DNA from: Favolaschia claudopus
Lineage: Eukaryota; Basidiomycota; Agaricomycetes; Agaricales; Mycenaceae
Direction of reading: 5' to 3'
Length of the DNA stretch: 64,000 nt
NCBI GenBank assembly: GCA_037176885.1
Contig: JAWWNJ010000080.1
Location: 372,001 to 436,000 of the forward strand
The notes under the pieces were generated by a model, which was not told where the DNA came from, did not search any database, and saw only the letters and a program-made list of their open reading frames with translations. A program made the position numbers and the translations under genes. Shown here one piece after another: positions 22,823-34,009 of this stretch (its first letter is position 1; each line of letters starts with the position of its first letter).

Positions 22823-23423
22823 CAATGTCGCAAAAATCGAAATGGGGTTATATCAGGTTATAACCGGTTATAAGTCTATAATCTGGGCGGTGGGGTATAA
22901 AGCTAAGATAGCATTATAAGGACTTTTAAGCCTTATAGCATTATAGTCAGTTATAAAGGTGAGGGCGAGGGCATTAATAAAAATTCTTTTCTCTCAACCC
23001 CGCCGCATCCCGACACTCACGCTACCGCGGGGGCGTGAAGCGGCGGGATTTGAACTCCCGATCGTCTCATGCGCAGTGAAATCATACACCATTACCGCTC
23101 CACCAAGGAGCCATTGGAGGAAGGGTTTTCCTGCGCCATATATGCCGTTACTATACATGATGTCATGTTATTTGCCTTGAGGCTCCACGCACCAACCATG
23201 CACGGCTCAAAATCAAATCTTTTGTTCGTAATCTGTCCGATGAGGTTGCATAGGGAGGTAGGTAGTCTGGATTGCAGAATGGATCCAGAGCCATTAGGAT
23301 GCGCCTGAGGTATAAGCTGTTATCAGCTAGGTTATAACCTCACTATAACCTTGCTATAACCGGTTATATCGGCTGTAAGTGGTTATAATCTCTTATCTCT
23401 AACTTTCGATTTTTGCGACAAAG
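22823..23423. mobile_element. TIR element with GGTTATAACC palindromes and tRNA-like core
   Basis: Inverted ends share TGTCGCAAAAATCGAAA (22826 and, inverted, 23420). TA at 22821-22822 and 23424-23425 could be the target duplication. Both arms contain repeated GGTTATAACC, TTATAACC and CTATAACC motifs. A tRNA-like sequence sits in the middle (23037-23101). No protein frame is seen. Confidence 0.6.
23037..23101 (-). tRNA. tRNA-like sequence, degenerate or tRNA-derived
   Basis: Read on the minus strand, GGAGCGG pairs with CCGCTTC as an acceptor stem with one wobble. CGGGA-GTTCAAA-TCCCG forms a perfect T arm with a good B box. TTTCA-CTGCGCA-TGAGA forms a 5-bp anticodon arm with a seven-base loop. 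The D arm is too short and poorly paired, and the loop would read GCG, which is unusual. It may be a decayed tRNA or the head of a SINE carried inside the transposon. Confidence 0.4.
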
Positions 23424-23429
23424 TACAGT

Positions 23430-24500
23430 AGGCACATATTTTCCCTCTATTCACAACCAGAACAAGGGTTTCAACGAAGTTTATATTGACTCTGTGAAAT
23501 CGAAATAATAATATATCATTTGCTGTACAGTTCAATATCGTCCCTCTTTCCACCGCAAGTCAAATCAATCGCTCGGAGAACAACATCGCTCTACCAGACA
23601 GAAGATGAGCAGAAGGTCAGGCGCAGCTCAAACCACTTACCACAGACTTTAGTAATACATTTGTGTGCTGGGAGGAACACTGATCGCAAGTCAGCAAGGC
23701 AGCAAACACTGCATGCCGAGGTCACTCACCACTGGCAGGCAAAAATTCAAAGGCGACTGGACTTGCCCTTGCCTCGACAAAAATCTCTACAATCACCTTC
23801 TCAGCCGGGCTCGACACCGCACGCTCGAGCCTACACGTTGCATCAAGTTAGAACGGTGCTGCAGCCTGAGTGGGTTTGTTAAGATCTGAGCATCGGGAAC
23901 GGAGATGTAATCTGGGGGAGGGTGGACGGTGGCCGAGTCGACGACGAGGGAGGTTTTGAGGGCGAAGACAACTTGAGGGACATGGTGGTGGAAGGAGAGA
24001 AGGGTGGTGGTTGTGGTTAGCGCTCCGCAGCACCTTTGTGGGGCGTTGTCGTCATCGTGCCGTAACACTTTAGGGCAGGTCTCGGTTGAGCTTGTGAAGC
24101 TCGCGGCGGCTCGGACGCGTACACATACAATGCTTAGGTCTGGCTCAAATTCAAAGGAAGGCAAGTTTTATATTACAATTTAACATGGCCTGAGCTTCAT
24201 ATTTTGCAACATTGAAATGGGGCAAGTTCAAACGGATTCAAACCATTTGGACCGCCTCATAATCCACCCCGCCAGCCGGTTGCAAGGCCTCCCAAGGCCG
24301 TAATCCAGTTCAATCCGTTACAAGCAAAACCCTGTTTTTCCGACATCAAGACCCCGGAAACCAGACCCACTACCACCAGTCGGCAATCAGCTGATGCTTG
24401 CTTACGCGTTCAAGTTCAAGTTCAAGCCCAGAAAAAAAATGGACGATGAGGTAAGTAGAAACAAGGTAGAAAAGGTAAACTACTTGAGTCTACATGTTTT
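23430..24500. other. No gene seen
   Basis: The stretch holds overlapping open frames of up to 120 codons without motifs, and low-complexity CA/TC-rich tracts near 23930-24010. I see no gene or shared repeat. Confidence 0.35.
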
Positions 24501-24504
24501 TGAG

Positions 24505-25212
24505 TCATAGCGCAAGCTCCGTATTCTCTGGGTCTGGAGTATTAGGTCTAGTTGGTACAAATCGATCTTCGTCAGCTATTGTAGGGAACTCATAGTAGTA
24601 GCCGGCTTGGTCGTCCTGATAGCGCTTCAGGTTACATCCGAAGGCATGTCGACACTCTGAATTGAGCTCCAAAACCTGGATATGCTTTGTGCGTGTTCCG
24701 ATGCCATATTCACTTGGATCGCCACCAAGGAATACGGGAGCGTCGTACGGAGACGAACCATATCCTGGAGCTGCAATCATGCTGCAGTGAAGCAAGTCAA
24801 GTGCCTCAAACAATTCATGGCGGAATGCAGTATCCTCGTCCCCCTCAAACCCGAACCTCGAAATGAACCGCTCAGCCATGGCAAATGCCATTGTGGCAAA
24901 TTCGGGAACGTAATATTGGGATAGATTCCCGGGGTCCTCCATTTTGCTCACAGTGGCTGAGCCTAAATAGATCTATGGCCATGTCAGCCGCTGAACACTG
25001 AGACTATCAAAGGAACGCGCCATATATCGTAAAAGCTGAGCTACCCCTTTTCTGATTTGTGGCACATCGAAAGCTGCCACTGACTCATCACATATGATTT
25101 CATGCAGTACTTGGGCAAGGAGCCGAACATGGGTGATCCACAGCATTCGTAATCGTCTGTGTGAGGTGTTGAGCATGCGGATATGCTTTTGGAGGGGCCT
25201 GTGTAGCGACAA
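24505..25212 (-). pseudogene. Hypothetical gene with in-frame stop
   Basis: A single frame runs from 25212 to 24505 with only one stop, a TAG at 24973-24975. Upstream of it the protein reads as helical (RMLWITHVRLLAQVLHEII). Downstream it reads FATMAFAMAERFISRFGFEG and then a proline-rich acidic C terminus with VPTRPNTPDPENTE. The two parts share frame and composition, so they are best explained as one gene with a nonsense mutation; a very short intron cannot be excluded. I recognise no domain. The second part alone could still be translated from an internal start. Confidence 0.5.
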
Positions 25213-25214
25213 CT

Positions 25215-26227
25215 TCTTAAATTTATACTCAATTCGGGTGGCATCCGATGTGTTCTTTTGTCAACAATTAGCCCCTATGGCTTGTGTACGGAGGCGGTCC
25301 AAAAGTAAAAGCAATATGTAAACAAGGTGCAGACCGATTTACAGCTGTTTGCAAAGTTAATGGCACTTCTTGTTTTTTTGATGTAAAGAAAGCATTTGAA
25401 ACATACTGTCTTGAAGCTTGAAGTGCTTATATCTCCATCAATTCTCGTCCAATCCACTCGGTTGATTACTTGTTTTGAAAGGCGGCCGCACTTGCCGTAA
25501 CTTGATCGCATCATGCCGAGTATACACAGCTTGACTGGCAAGTGGTTCGCTCCGTTCTCACTCAGTTTTGCATATTCTGGTGCTATAAAGGGATTATATA
25601 TTTGGATTTGAAGGAAGAATTGGTCTGCAATCTCACCTTTTGGAAAACATGAATCAAACAGCTCGGCACTGAGAATGATCCTATGGTATGTAATTTCTTA
25701 CGAAGGCAATTGGTCCTTTGAAATTGCAAAACTCATTGTCTATGTTCTGGCTTCCATAATCATTCAGGTTGAAGTGATTCTGACAAGAAATGAGCAAGTT
25801 GTGTCAGTTTCAGTCTTCATATCAATACCGATCAGTTGAATTCAAGGATCGCAAAATTTTGGAGTTAGAGGGCAACTTTGATAGAAACCGCTTAGCGGCG
25901 GGGTGGATATCTCCGCAAGTACTTCTAGTTGCTGGTGTAGTTTGCGGTCGAATCTAGAGTGGCAGGATAAGATGGAAGCGTAGGCGCCATACATCACGGA
26001 AAATTGGGCACGAAGGTTGCTTGAAGGTTGCACAACGTAGGCGTCCAACATGGGGGACGGGTGCTCAAGATCAGATGATCTTCATCGCCACTGACTCTCA
26101 CGCTCATTAGTGTGGGAAGATTAATGCTGATCCGTGATCGTGCGCAACGGCGCTTGTCACAAATACCGTGCTTTGTAACGTCTCGCGAACGAAAATGCAA
26201 GATAGTTCCAAAGAAACATGTAATAAG
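25215..26227. other. No gene seen
   Basis: Open frames are short and without motifs. The stretch ends at the TIR element beginning at 26230. Confidence 0.35.
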
Positions 26228-26558
26228 TACGGTTGGCGGGAAGGCCGCGGTTGGTTTTGATTTTCGATTTGTGTCATCGGACCTTGGGTACTCGGCCGAG
26301 TGGCTGTACCAGCTCACCTCGTACCCAAAACCAAGTGCCAATTTGCCATGGTCATCATTTGGCCGAGGTTTGTGGTGTGGGTACATACTGGTACATATGT
26401 ATGTATTGTATGAATAAATAATATCTCCCACCTCCAAACCCGTCACAACACCTAGGGATGTGAAATAACGAGCTTTGATGGGAAATCAGCGGAGCAACGC
26501 GATTACATGACTTCTGGCCTGGATATACTGTACAGGACATGTCGGTCCGTGCTGGATA

Positions 26559-26599
26559 CTGTACCATTTCGACCGAAGATTCCGGTCGAAATGGTACAG
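26559..26599. repeat. Perfect 17-bp hairpin
   Basis: CTGTACCATTTCGACCG and its exact complement are separated by seven bases. The hairpin lies inside the TIR element; it could be the remains of a small palindromic insertion. Confidence 0.6.
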
Positions 26600-26654
26600 C
26601 CGTTTTTGTTTGATGTGTGATCTCCGGGGTCGGCTAAACTTAGAAATTTGGGGT

Positions 26655-26759
26655 ATTTTTAGCTGGTGACGCCCGACTGCCAGCTGAGCGTAGCCGACTC
26701 AACAGAGGCTGTTCAGGCGCCTAGGCTCACCTAGACCTCGGGTGTCACCAGCTAAAAAT
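26655..26759. mobile_element. 105-bp MITE
   Basis: The ends ATTTTTAGCTGGTGACGCCC and AGCTAAAAAT at the other side are inverted over about 20 bp with one mismatch. The small core is not coding. Confidence 0.6.
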
Positions 26760-26840
26760 GGCCAGCGTAGCCGACGTCGGAACGCAGTGCATGCATCATC
26801 TTCCACCTAAGATAGACGTCACCCCAATCCGGCACCCTTA

Positions 26841-27680
26841 TAATATGATTTGTATGCCAGTTTCTGGCCTACAGTAGGGCGACCTTGCGCAAATCACGGA
26901 CGCGGATGCTTTTGAGGCCGAACTGTTCAACTAATTTTGCTGCAGATTCGAATTCAGACTGTCTTTCTACAGTTCTACAGTTCTACTGATCCTGCAATCA
27001 GAGAAGTACAAAAATCTGGGGCGGAAGAAGTTGATGTAAAATTCTCGGTATGGTTACTTATGAATACGGCAAAGTATACCTCCCTGCTCTAAACATTCAA
27101 TAGCAATCGCTAGAAACCCATGAACTCAGTGCCTGTAGCCTCAGCCAGGGAGGGGGTCAATCAGTGCAACACATGCTTCCATCAGACAGGATCAACCAGT
27201 GTTGCCGAAAGATCAGCAGGAACAGTACGGCATTACACTGGAACAACCATTTAATATGCTTTGTATGCCAGTTTCTGGCCTACAGTAGGGCGACCTTGCG
27301 CAAATCACGGACGCGGATGCTTTTGAGGCCGAACTGTTCAACTAATTTTGCTGCAAATTCAAATTCAGACTGTCTTCTTAGACTCTTCTACAGTTCTACA
27401 GTTCTACTGATCCTGCAATCGAGAAGTACAAAAAGTTGGGAACAGGGCGGAAGAAATTGATGTAAAATTCTCGGTACATATGATTCCGGCAAAGTATACC
27501 TCCCTGCTCTAATAGTACACATTCAATAGCTAGAGACCCATGAACTCAGTGCCTTTTCATGGGAGCCAGGGAGGGGGTAGGTCAATCAGTGCAACACATG
27601 CTTCCATCAGACAGGATCAAGCAGTGTTGCCGAAAGATCAGCAGGAACAGTACGGGATTACACTGGAACAACAATTTATC
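26841..27680 (+). repeat. Two tandem copies of a 415-bp unit
   Basis: 26841-27255 and 27256-27680 are direct repeats, over 90 percent identical by eye, with small indels. Both contain GTATGCCAGTTTCTGGCCTA and the run ATGCTTCCATCAGACAGGAT. Confidence 0.75.
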
Positions 27681-28206
27681 ACGGCTTCATCGATCACATC
27701 AGAAGTTACGATACCCATCAAAAGTGCAAGAGCACAGCTTATTGCTTTTCGGTGACGGCTCTGATAAGGGGGGAGCAAGCTCCCCCAATAAGCATTACGT
27801 TTGCACAGCCACCCGCCAAATCCTGAAGAAAAATCAACTTACTCCGTTTGCGATTTTGAGTAAAAAAAGAGAGGTTCACAGCTTAAGTAAGAAACTGGAG
27901 GCTCACGGGCCACTGGCCGCCCCACCCATTAAGTAAATACATATGTGTTGCATATGTCTGACTCTAAGTTTGAATCCTAGTTCAATCCGCAGTCTGACCT
28001 CTGTTGGGGGGAAGGTACACAGAGGATACAGTAGATGACTAAGTTCTGGGAAAATCGGGGTTTCTGAATAGAATTATCCCGGCCGATGACAGAAATCAAA
28101 AGTCAAAGTCAACCGCGGCCTTCCCGCCAACCGTAGATAAGACATACAGAGGCAATGAAATTCGGTACTTTGAACAATCGACACAATACTAGAGTAAGTG
28201 GTTAAA

Positions 28207-29137
28207 CTACGCTCCTACGCGTGGCCTTCGTCCCTCATTGATCTTTTTCCCACTGGCGATCGCTGCAAGTTCCGCCGCCTGCTCACGGTGGCGAGAGGCC
28301 TTGCGGTTCCGGAGTAAATTGGTAACGATGCCCTGAAAAGCCCAGTCCTGCTCGAACTGTTTCAAAACTGGATGAATTCTATGCATCTGTGCACGCTGAT
28401 TGGTCAGAAGATGGACGCTGGCAGAAAACCAAGAAGCGAAAGACCTCTGCTTTGAACTTCTCGATATCTCGAGTCCTGCTCCGTGAAAGACCGAGAAAGA
28501 TTGAGAAAGTTTGGTGCAGCATCATCGAAAGCTGCCTTGAAACTCTATCAGGCTACAGATCGAAGAAACAACGACGCGACTTACCTTCAATTTTTCGTGC
28601 ATAGGTTTAGAGAGATGAGCGTCGAGGGAGGTCGTGTAGTTTTCCTGGACACGAGTTGGCCGCGGAATGGTTATCGGAGGAGCTCTCGGAGGATAATGAT
28701 GAACTGTTTCCTCAGGAGGAGGACTGAGGGGTGAGGATTCTCGACGGGTGATCTGTCGAGAACCGCTTGCGCGCAATGGATAAGGAGAGTGTATGCGGAC
28801 CACCCGATGAGGAGTGCGCTCGGGCAGCTTCCGAGGCGTGTTTGCCCTCTGAGGAAGTTCAGGAAGGGAGTTTTTTTCAGATACAGGATCTATGCCATTG
28901 AACGGAGTGCTGGCATTGATCTGGGGAAGACGCAAGGGGGGTTCGACGCCGAGGATGGGGGCCGTGTTGGCGTAGAGTGGCTCAAAAATTGGGAGAGGGA
29001 AGTCTGTGTCCTTGAGCAAGACCGGGAGAGGAGGAGGGTAAACGTCGTCTTCGTGGAACACCTCGCCTTTGTGAGGTGACGCGCGACGATGGGGGCGGTA
29101 GCAGGGACGATGACTGGAAGAGAAGTACTGGTAGTCA
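28207..29137 (-). pseudogene. Hypothetical gene, tandem paralogue 1
   Basis: From a start at 29137 the frame shifts by one base near 29077 compared with the neighbouring paralogue, which keeps the frame there. The rest reads well: FHEDDVYPPPLPVLLKDTDF, a long proline-rich disordered region with SPLSPPPEETVHHYPPR, and then a GTAAGT donor near 28578. The next exon has AAFDDAAPNFLNLSRSFTEQ, and the last exon has FEQDWAFQGIVTNLLRNRKA. The stop is at 28207-28209. The C-terminal motif (EQDWAxQGxxTxLLxxRK) is shared with paralogue 2. This resembles a dispersed mushroom protein family of unknown function; the frameshift suggests decay. Confidence 0.5.
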
Positions 29138-29696
29138 TTGAATGCTGAGTCCGAAAGCCTTGGTTGGATTCGTTTTTAAGACAAGCCGACAACAATAATG
29201 TGACGGATGGCGCTGCTTATTGTCCAGGACTTAGAAACCGCTTGTATATCCCCGCGAAAGACGATGCTGCACAACGTAGGCATTGTGCAGCTCGAGAATT
29301 TGTGATCCAGTGAGGGCTACGTTCTCGAGTGCCAAGTCGAAGAGTCAAGAGATGTTGTGAGCCTGAGATTGAAAACCGGCTGAGAACCACAGCTAACTCG
29401 GAATCGGCGCTGGTTCGCAGAAGAGGGACACTGGAACCTTGGAGAATACGCCGTACATCCAGGAGAGGGATTCAACGCTTCACGACGTAGGCATCGTGCA
29501 GCGTCAGTCGTGGTCGCAGTCCGAGTTTGGAAGTGCATCGCCGCAGAACCCTCAAGCTTGGCCTGAAGTGAGTATTCATTTTGGCTTGCGACAACAGAAC
29601 ACGGTGACATTGGGATGATAAACCAGGATAGAGAGAACAGAGTGCTATATTGATATGATAGGGTATACAGGATAGAACTACGTAAATACTATAATA

Positions 29697-30435
29697 TCAC
29701 TTCTTCGTCCCGTTCTTGGCCCTCGACTGGCGTCCCCCCAAGGTCGACTTTTCCAGCGAACGCATCGCATCCTTCTTCCTCTTCAGAAGATCAGTAGTGA
29801 ATCCTTGTAGAGCCCAATCTTGTTCATAGTAGTACAGGTTTGGAAATTGGGTGTACATCTATTCAAGTCAGACCTGTCGGCGAGAAGAGAGAGCATAGAC
29901 AACGTACCTTCGCTTTGAAGCGATCCATCGCACCCGGATCTTGCTTGGTAAAGGTGACTGACATGTCCAAGAAGTCAGGAGCAACGACTGCAAAAGCTGC
30001 CTAAAACTCATTAGCGTACAGCAGAAAGAATGAACGATGCATAAAGACCCAACCTTTATCTCGTCGTACTTTCGGCGTGACAAATGCTCGGCAAGTTTTA
30101 ACACTGAGCTCCGTTAGGTCTGGCCACCATCAGATGAGTAGCAGTAGTGAGAGGTGCCTCAGGCGACGGAGGATACTGGTGACTGCCTTGCTCTGGAAGG
30201 GGAAGCTGGGGAGGGGAGGAGTGTCGAAGGTCGTGTTGGGAGGTGCGTGGACGCGACGAATAAGGAGTGTTCGCGCGGGACCAATGTTCGTGCTGGCGTA
30301 GACTGATTCGAAAACGGGGAGAGGGAAATCTGTGTCCTTGAGCAGAACAGGAAGAGGAGGAGGATAGACGTCGTCTTCATGGAACACCTTCGTCTTCGTG
30401 AGGAAGCGCGCAACGACAGGGGTGAGAGCAGGCAT
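29697..30435 (-). pseudogene. Hypothetical gene, tandem paralogue 2
   Basis: The start at 30435 (MPALTPVVARFLTKTK) leads into FHEDDVYPPPLPVLLKDTDF, as in paralogue 1. About 80 codons later the frame ends at a TGA. Continuation needs a change of frame to reach LAEHLSRRKYDEIK, after which a donor, AAFAVVAPDFLDMSVTFTKQ, a second intron and YEQDWALQGFTTDLLKRKKD follow to a stop at 29697. At least one frameshift is therefore present. The two paralogues lie head to tail about 0.5 kb apart and probably arose by local duplication. Function unknown. Confidence 0.5.
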
Positions 30436-30756
30436 CGAGAATCTCGAAAAGCAGTCGAGCTACGCGCAGAAGAAACAATCATTCCGGCACACTCCTGTCG
30501 CTTTCTATTGTCTTTGCCTGTCTGTGCATCCCCGAATGAGCGAAGCTTTGCTGGTGCTTGCAAACCACTTGATGAAGTTGGAGCGCCCTTTCTGAAGCAT
30601 AACAGGCCAGGAGTTCTCATGGCCGAAGGATTGATGGATCTACGCGCAACCGCTTCAGACAATTGGAAGCGACATCTTATTGTTTCCAAATGATGTAGGA
30701 TGAGATACTTATATGTATTACTCGTCATTGCCGTTCACGCAAATACGCTGTACCCA

Positions 30757-31705
30757 ATGCTCGCCTCGAGCTCGTCCTCATCCTCATCTTCGACTGCTCC
30801 AGCCCAGACCCAATATGTGCCCCACTTCACCCTGAACGGTATCAACCACGCAATCAACTCTCTCAAAGTCACAGAGGATGGGTCACTATTGGCCGCAGGC
30901 GGTGCGTATAGTCTCCAACTCGAGCTTCACTTCCTATGTCTCACGGCGATCAGGCACGAACGGTGTGTTAATATACGACCTCAGGACGAAGACCGTGCTG
31001 CCAGACCGTCCTTCGGGCCCGAGCGACCGCGGCGCAACCACTACGATGATTTGGGCGCGAAGGGAAGATCTACTGGGGGAGATACTGGTTTTCGGGACCC
31101 AGAGTGGAAGGGTTTTCTGTTGGATGCAAATCCCCACCACCAACGTGAGTTCTGCACCCTACTGCCCCATGTATTGTTCGTGAAAGAATACCAGGAATTC
31201 AAAGAGATGCCGGCCATCTTCGTCGACCATCGAAGTGAAATAATGGGCCTCGCATTCGACCCGTCTACGAATCACCTCGCGATCTGCACGCGCAGGGGTG
31301 TAGCTGAAGTCCTTGATATGGATAGTAACATGCGCGGGGTTAGCGTCTTCAAGATGGTCGTGGACGGCATTACGCCGATCGATATCTTTTTCAGCGGCGA
31401 GCTCACGCGCCAAGAAATCTTAGGAGACTGTGAGTTCTCATTTTTCATCCATAGGCTACGACCAAGAATTATTTGCTAGGGTGAAACTCGACCCCAGCAG
31501 TGGAGCTGTGTTGAGTGCGTCGGATTTGGGGAGCTCGGTGTAAGGTCGCATTCATAGTCCCCCGTGATTTGGCGCTAACACGAGAAACAGCGGCTCGGCC
31601 GACTTTAATGAGCATCGAGGAATGTGCATCGACGATCTGCATCAAGGGCCAGCGCTATTCAAGGCGGAGGACAGTGTGGTAGGAGGAAGGAAGCAGAACG
31701 TGTAA
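30757..31705 (+). CDS. Intact WD40-like protein, 248 aa
   Basis: Five exons (30757-30901, 30954-31144, 31195-31429, 31455-31537, 31613-31705) total 747 nt, divisible by three, with GT...AG borders. A serine run follows the start. WD40-type blade motifs then follow: INSLKVTEDGSLLAAGGTNG with VLIYDLRT, GEILVFGTQSGRVFCWMQ, and IMGLAFDPSTNHLAICTRRG with VAEVLDM. A beta-propeller usually acts as a protein-binding platform; only three or four blades are present, fewer than the usual seven. The last 10 codons (up to GGRKQNV and the stop) lie inside the right inverted repeat. The acceptor of the last exon was chosen to keep the frame. The start was chosen as the first ATG in a good serine-rich context. 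Confidence 0.65.
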
Positions 31706-32120
31706 ACAAACATCACGACGCGATCACGGGACTGCCGTAATACCGCGGAGTTGTGCTTTTCCAGGCACGGGCCGGTTGGGTTGTGTGTTTTTATTTTCGC
31801 TCTGTCCGGACCTGTGTCATTTTGTTTTGTCTTGAGTGAGGGTGTGCTTTTTCTGGATGAGGTGGTACTTTCCTTATGTGCAATCTCAGCTTGTGCTCTT
31901 TATTTCGAAGTTGCAAACGAAGGTGAGAGTTCCCGAGATCAAAATGGAGCTGTGCTGAATTGAGGTTGTGTAATTCTGAGATCTATCTTGTCCTGAGCGA
32001 ATTTTCTCTTTGATAATTGAAGGGTGGGGGCTTCCTCTTTCTTACATTGGATGGGTTGTGAGAAAAATCACTCAAACACGCCAGGTTGTGGTTTAAATAA
32101 TTATGCCCCAGTATTACAGC
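31676..32120 (-). repeat. Right copy of the 450-bp inverted repeat
   Basis: This is the reverse complement of 241-690. The outer end reads ATAATTATGCCCCAGTATTA then CAGC, followed by TATG at 32121-32124, the same four bases that precede the left copy. It contains the 3' end of the WD40-like gene and the outward-directed motifs TGTGTTTTTA and TTGTGCTTTT. Confidence 0.8.
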
Positions 32121-32855
32121 TATGGCTGTAATAGTGGGTCATAATTCCTCATAGAGAATTTTGACACTGGTCGACACCATTTCACCAAAAGATTTACAGA
32201 CCCCCGGTTGCAACGAACAAAACTCACCAGATATGCGGAACTCCCCCGAAATTAGCACAGCATAAATTCCGACAAAAAAATGCACAACCTCGTGTCATAC
32301 ACAAGTTACCCAGCATCTGTGGTCCCCCCAAAAAAATGCCCAGTGTCTACAGATGTTGACGGTTGACGGTCTTGACCACAATCAATCGAGTGATCACATC
32401 ATCGGCACGGTGGATACATCTCGGCCTGCCAATTTGCAAGACAGGCAGCCAGAGATATGCTGATCAGAAATAATGTGTCAATGAATGGGGGTCAGGACCT
32501 AACATTAGATACCATAAAGCAAGTCATCCAGACAATCTGAGGTATGTAACCTGAAAAAAATATCCTTGGTGAGAATTGGCCGGCGATCAATGGATTGATG
32601 GAGTGATGATAGATCAATTGAACTTCAAATCACCTTAGTCATTCAGCGAACAGACTTGTGTGTCTGCTGCAAGAGCCTGTGCGCCGTGTGCAGACACGAC
32701 AAGGCTGTGTGTTTTAGTGTAGAACTTTACCTGCGCATTTTTTTTTTGTCGGGAAGGGTTGTGCATTTTTTGAATTCACCTGTGCGTTTTTGTTGCGAAG
32801 CTGTGTGTTTGAAAGAAGAAACAGGTCATAATTATGACCCATTATTACTGCCAAA
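32121..32855. mobile_element. 735-bp MITE of the ATAATTAT family
   Basis: It starts TATGGCTGTAATAGTGGGTC directly against the right inverted repeat and ends at 32855, which reads TTTGGCAGTAATAATGGGTC on the minus strand. The left arm has AAAAAAATGCACAACC-type motifs. The right arm has CTGTGTGTTTTA, GTGCATTTTTT and GTGCGTTTTT. There is no gene inside. Its right end supplies the last codons and stop of the frame at 32832-34001. Confidence 0.7.
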
Positions 32856-34001
32856 GTGCATCAAGTCCTCCTCTGACGTCCGACGCCATTCCCTTGGCTC
32901 GTCTCCCAATTCCCTTCCATGCGACGTTCGTGCCTCAGGTCGCCTCCTATTTTCGTTAGCGTACTGCTGCGACGAAGAAAATCGTTGCTCGGCGGTGCCG
33001 TTCCGCACCCCATGCTCAAGCAACAATCGGTTCAGGTCAATATGAGAAGGGGACGGAGTGTGAGAGGTTAGTACTTTGATGTTGATAGGTTGCTGATCAA
33101 TCCTCCGCCCCCCAAGCTCGACTATCACCCGTTCGACGACACAGGAAGGAGCGGGAAGCGGAGGAAAGGTGTGAGGAGGAGCCGAGGGTTTTTGAATGTG
33201 GTCTTCCTTGGTGAGCTGCTTCTTCGCGCCACTGTTGATAAACTGATGATAACCTTCTCGCTCTACATCACCAGCAGTGACCCCATGGCCTTGGTCGCGT
33301 TCGGCCAGTGTCCGTTGTACCACATTCGCAAGATCTTTGCCAAGAGCTACGCTGGTGGTGGGCACGAGCGAACAGAATTCGTTGAGATATCTTTTGACAA
33401 ACTCCCTTCCCAGATCAAGACGCCTTCGCAGAATTCCCCAGGCAGCTTTCAGCTGTAAGAGAGAACCGCAGCCCTCGAGAATCGATAGGAGGCTATCTTC
33501 TGGGTCGATATGGAAATAGCGCTGTCTTCCCGGTACCGACGAAGCTGCCCATTGTAAGTAATATTGCAGATCTCTCACCACTCGATTTACTTGATCGTAA
33601 AAGGATTCTGCTAGCGCAAACCGTTTTTTGCCGGGTGAACGTCCAATTCCGTGGTCAACAACCTGCCCCGCCTCCAGTGCTACATGACGCGACAAACAGT
33701 AAGCTGCTCGGTCCGTTGACGCTTGATCCTCACGACTCAACACATTTCTTTCAAATTCTTCCAGCACTTTCACCCTCTTGTCGCGCTCCTGGCCCTGTCT
33801 CACTCCTCCCTGATTGCTCAGTGTTGGCTCTATTTCTCCTCTTGACCGTAAATTTTCGGCCGACTCGGTCCGGCCCGCCACGAGGTTGCCGCATGGGAAC
33901 CGCATGTTCCTTGGGGGAGGGCTCGTCTTGCTCGACGACGAGTCCCTCCTAGCCCCTCCTCTACCAGAGGAGGAATCAAAGAAGGGAGAAGGTAGAGACA
34001 A
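32832..34001 (-). pseudogene. Long hypothetical frame truncated by a MITE
   Basis: An uninterrupted frame of 389 codons has its first ATG at 33905. The N-terminal part is serine- and arginine-rich. The middle is helical and well ordered (SFYDQVNRVVRDLQYYLQWA, FVKRYLNEFCSLVPTTSVAL, LANVVQRTLAERDQG). The C-terminal part is proline-rich, then basic. The last eight codons come from the MITE end at 32855, so the original C terminus is lost. The frame is far longer than expected by chance and the composition is protein-like. I recognise no domain; a gag-like protein of a retroelement is possible but unproven. An upstream exon may exist. Confidence 0.5.
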
Positions 34002-34009
34002 CGGAGTTG

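Larger units (their letters stand above)
26230..28133. mobile_element. 1.9-kb TA-flanked TIR element with nested insertions
   Basis: Inverted ends of about 55 bp start CGGTTGGCGGGAAGGCCGCG on both sides and lie between TA at 26228-26229 and TA at 28134-28135. Inside are a 105-bp MITE (26655-26759), a strong hairpin (26559-26599) and two tandem copies of a 415-bp unit (26841-27680). A tract near 27760-27870 resembles 52850-52885 and 60240-60330. No transposase frame is present. Confidence 0.75.

Noticed and set aside
23520..23882. 120-codon plus-strand frame
   Set aside because: The composition looks random, antisense frames overlap it and there are no motifs.
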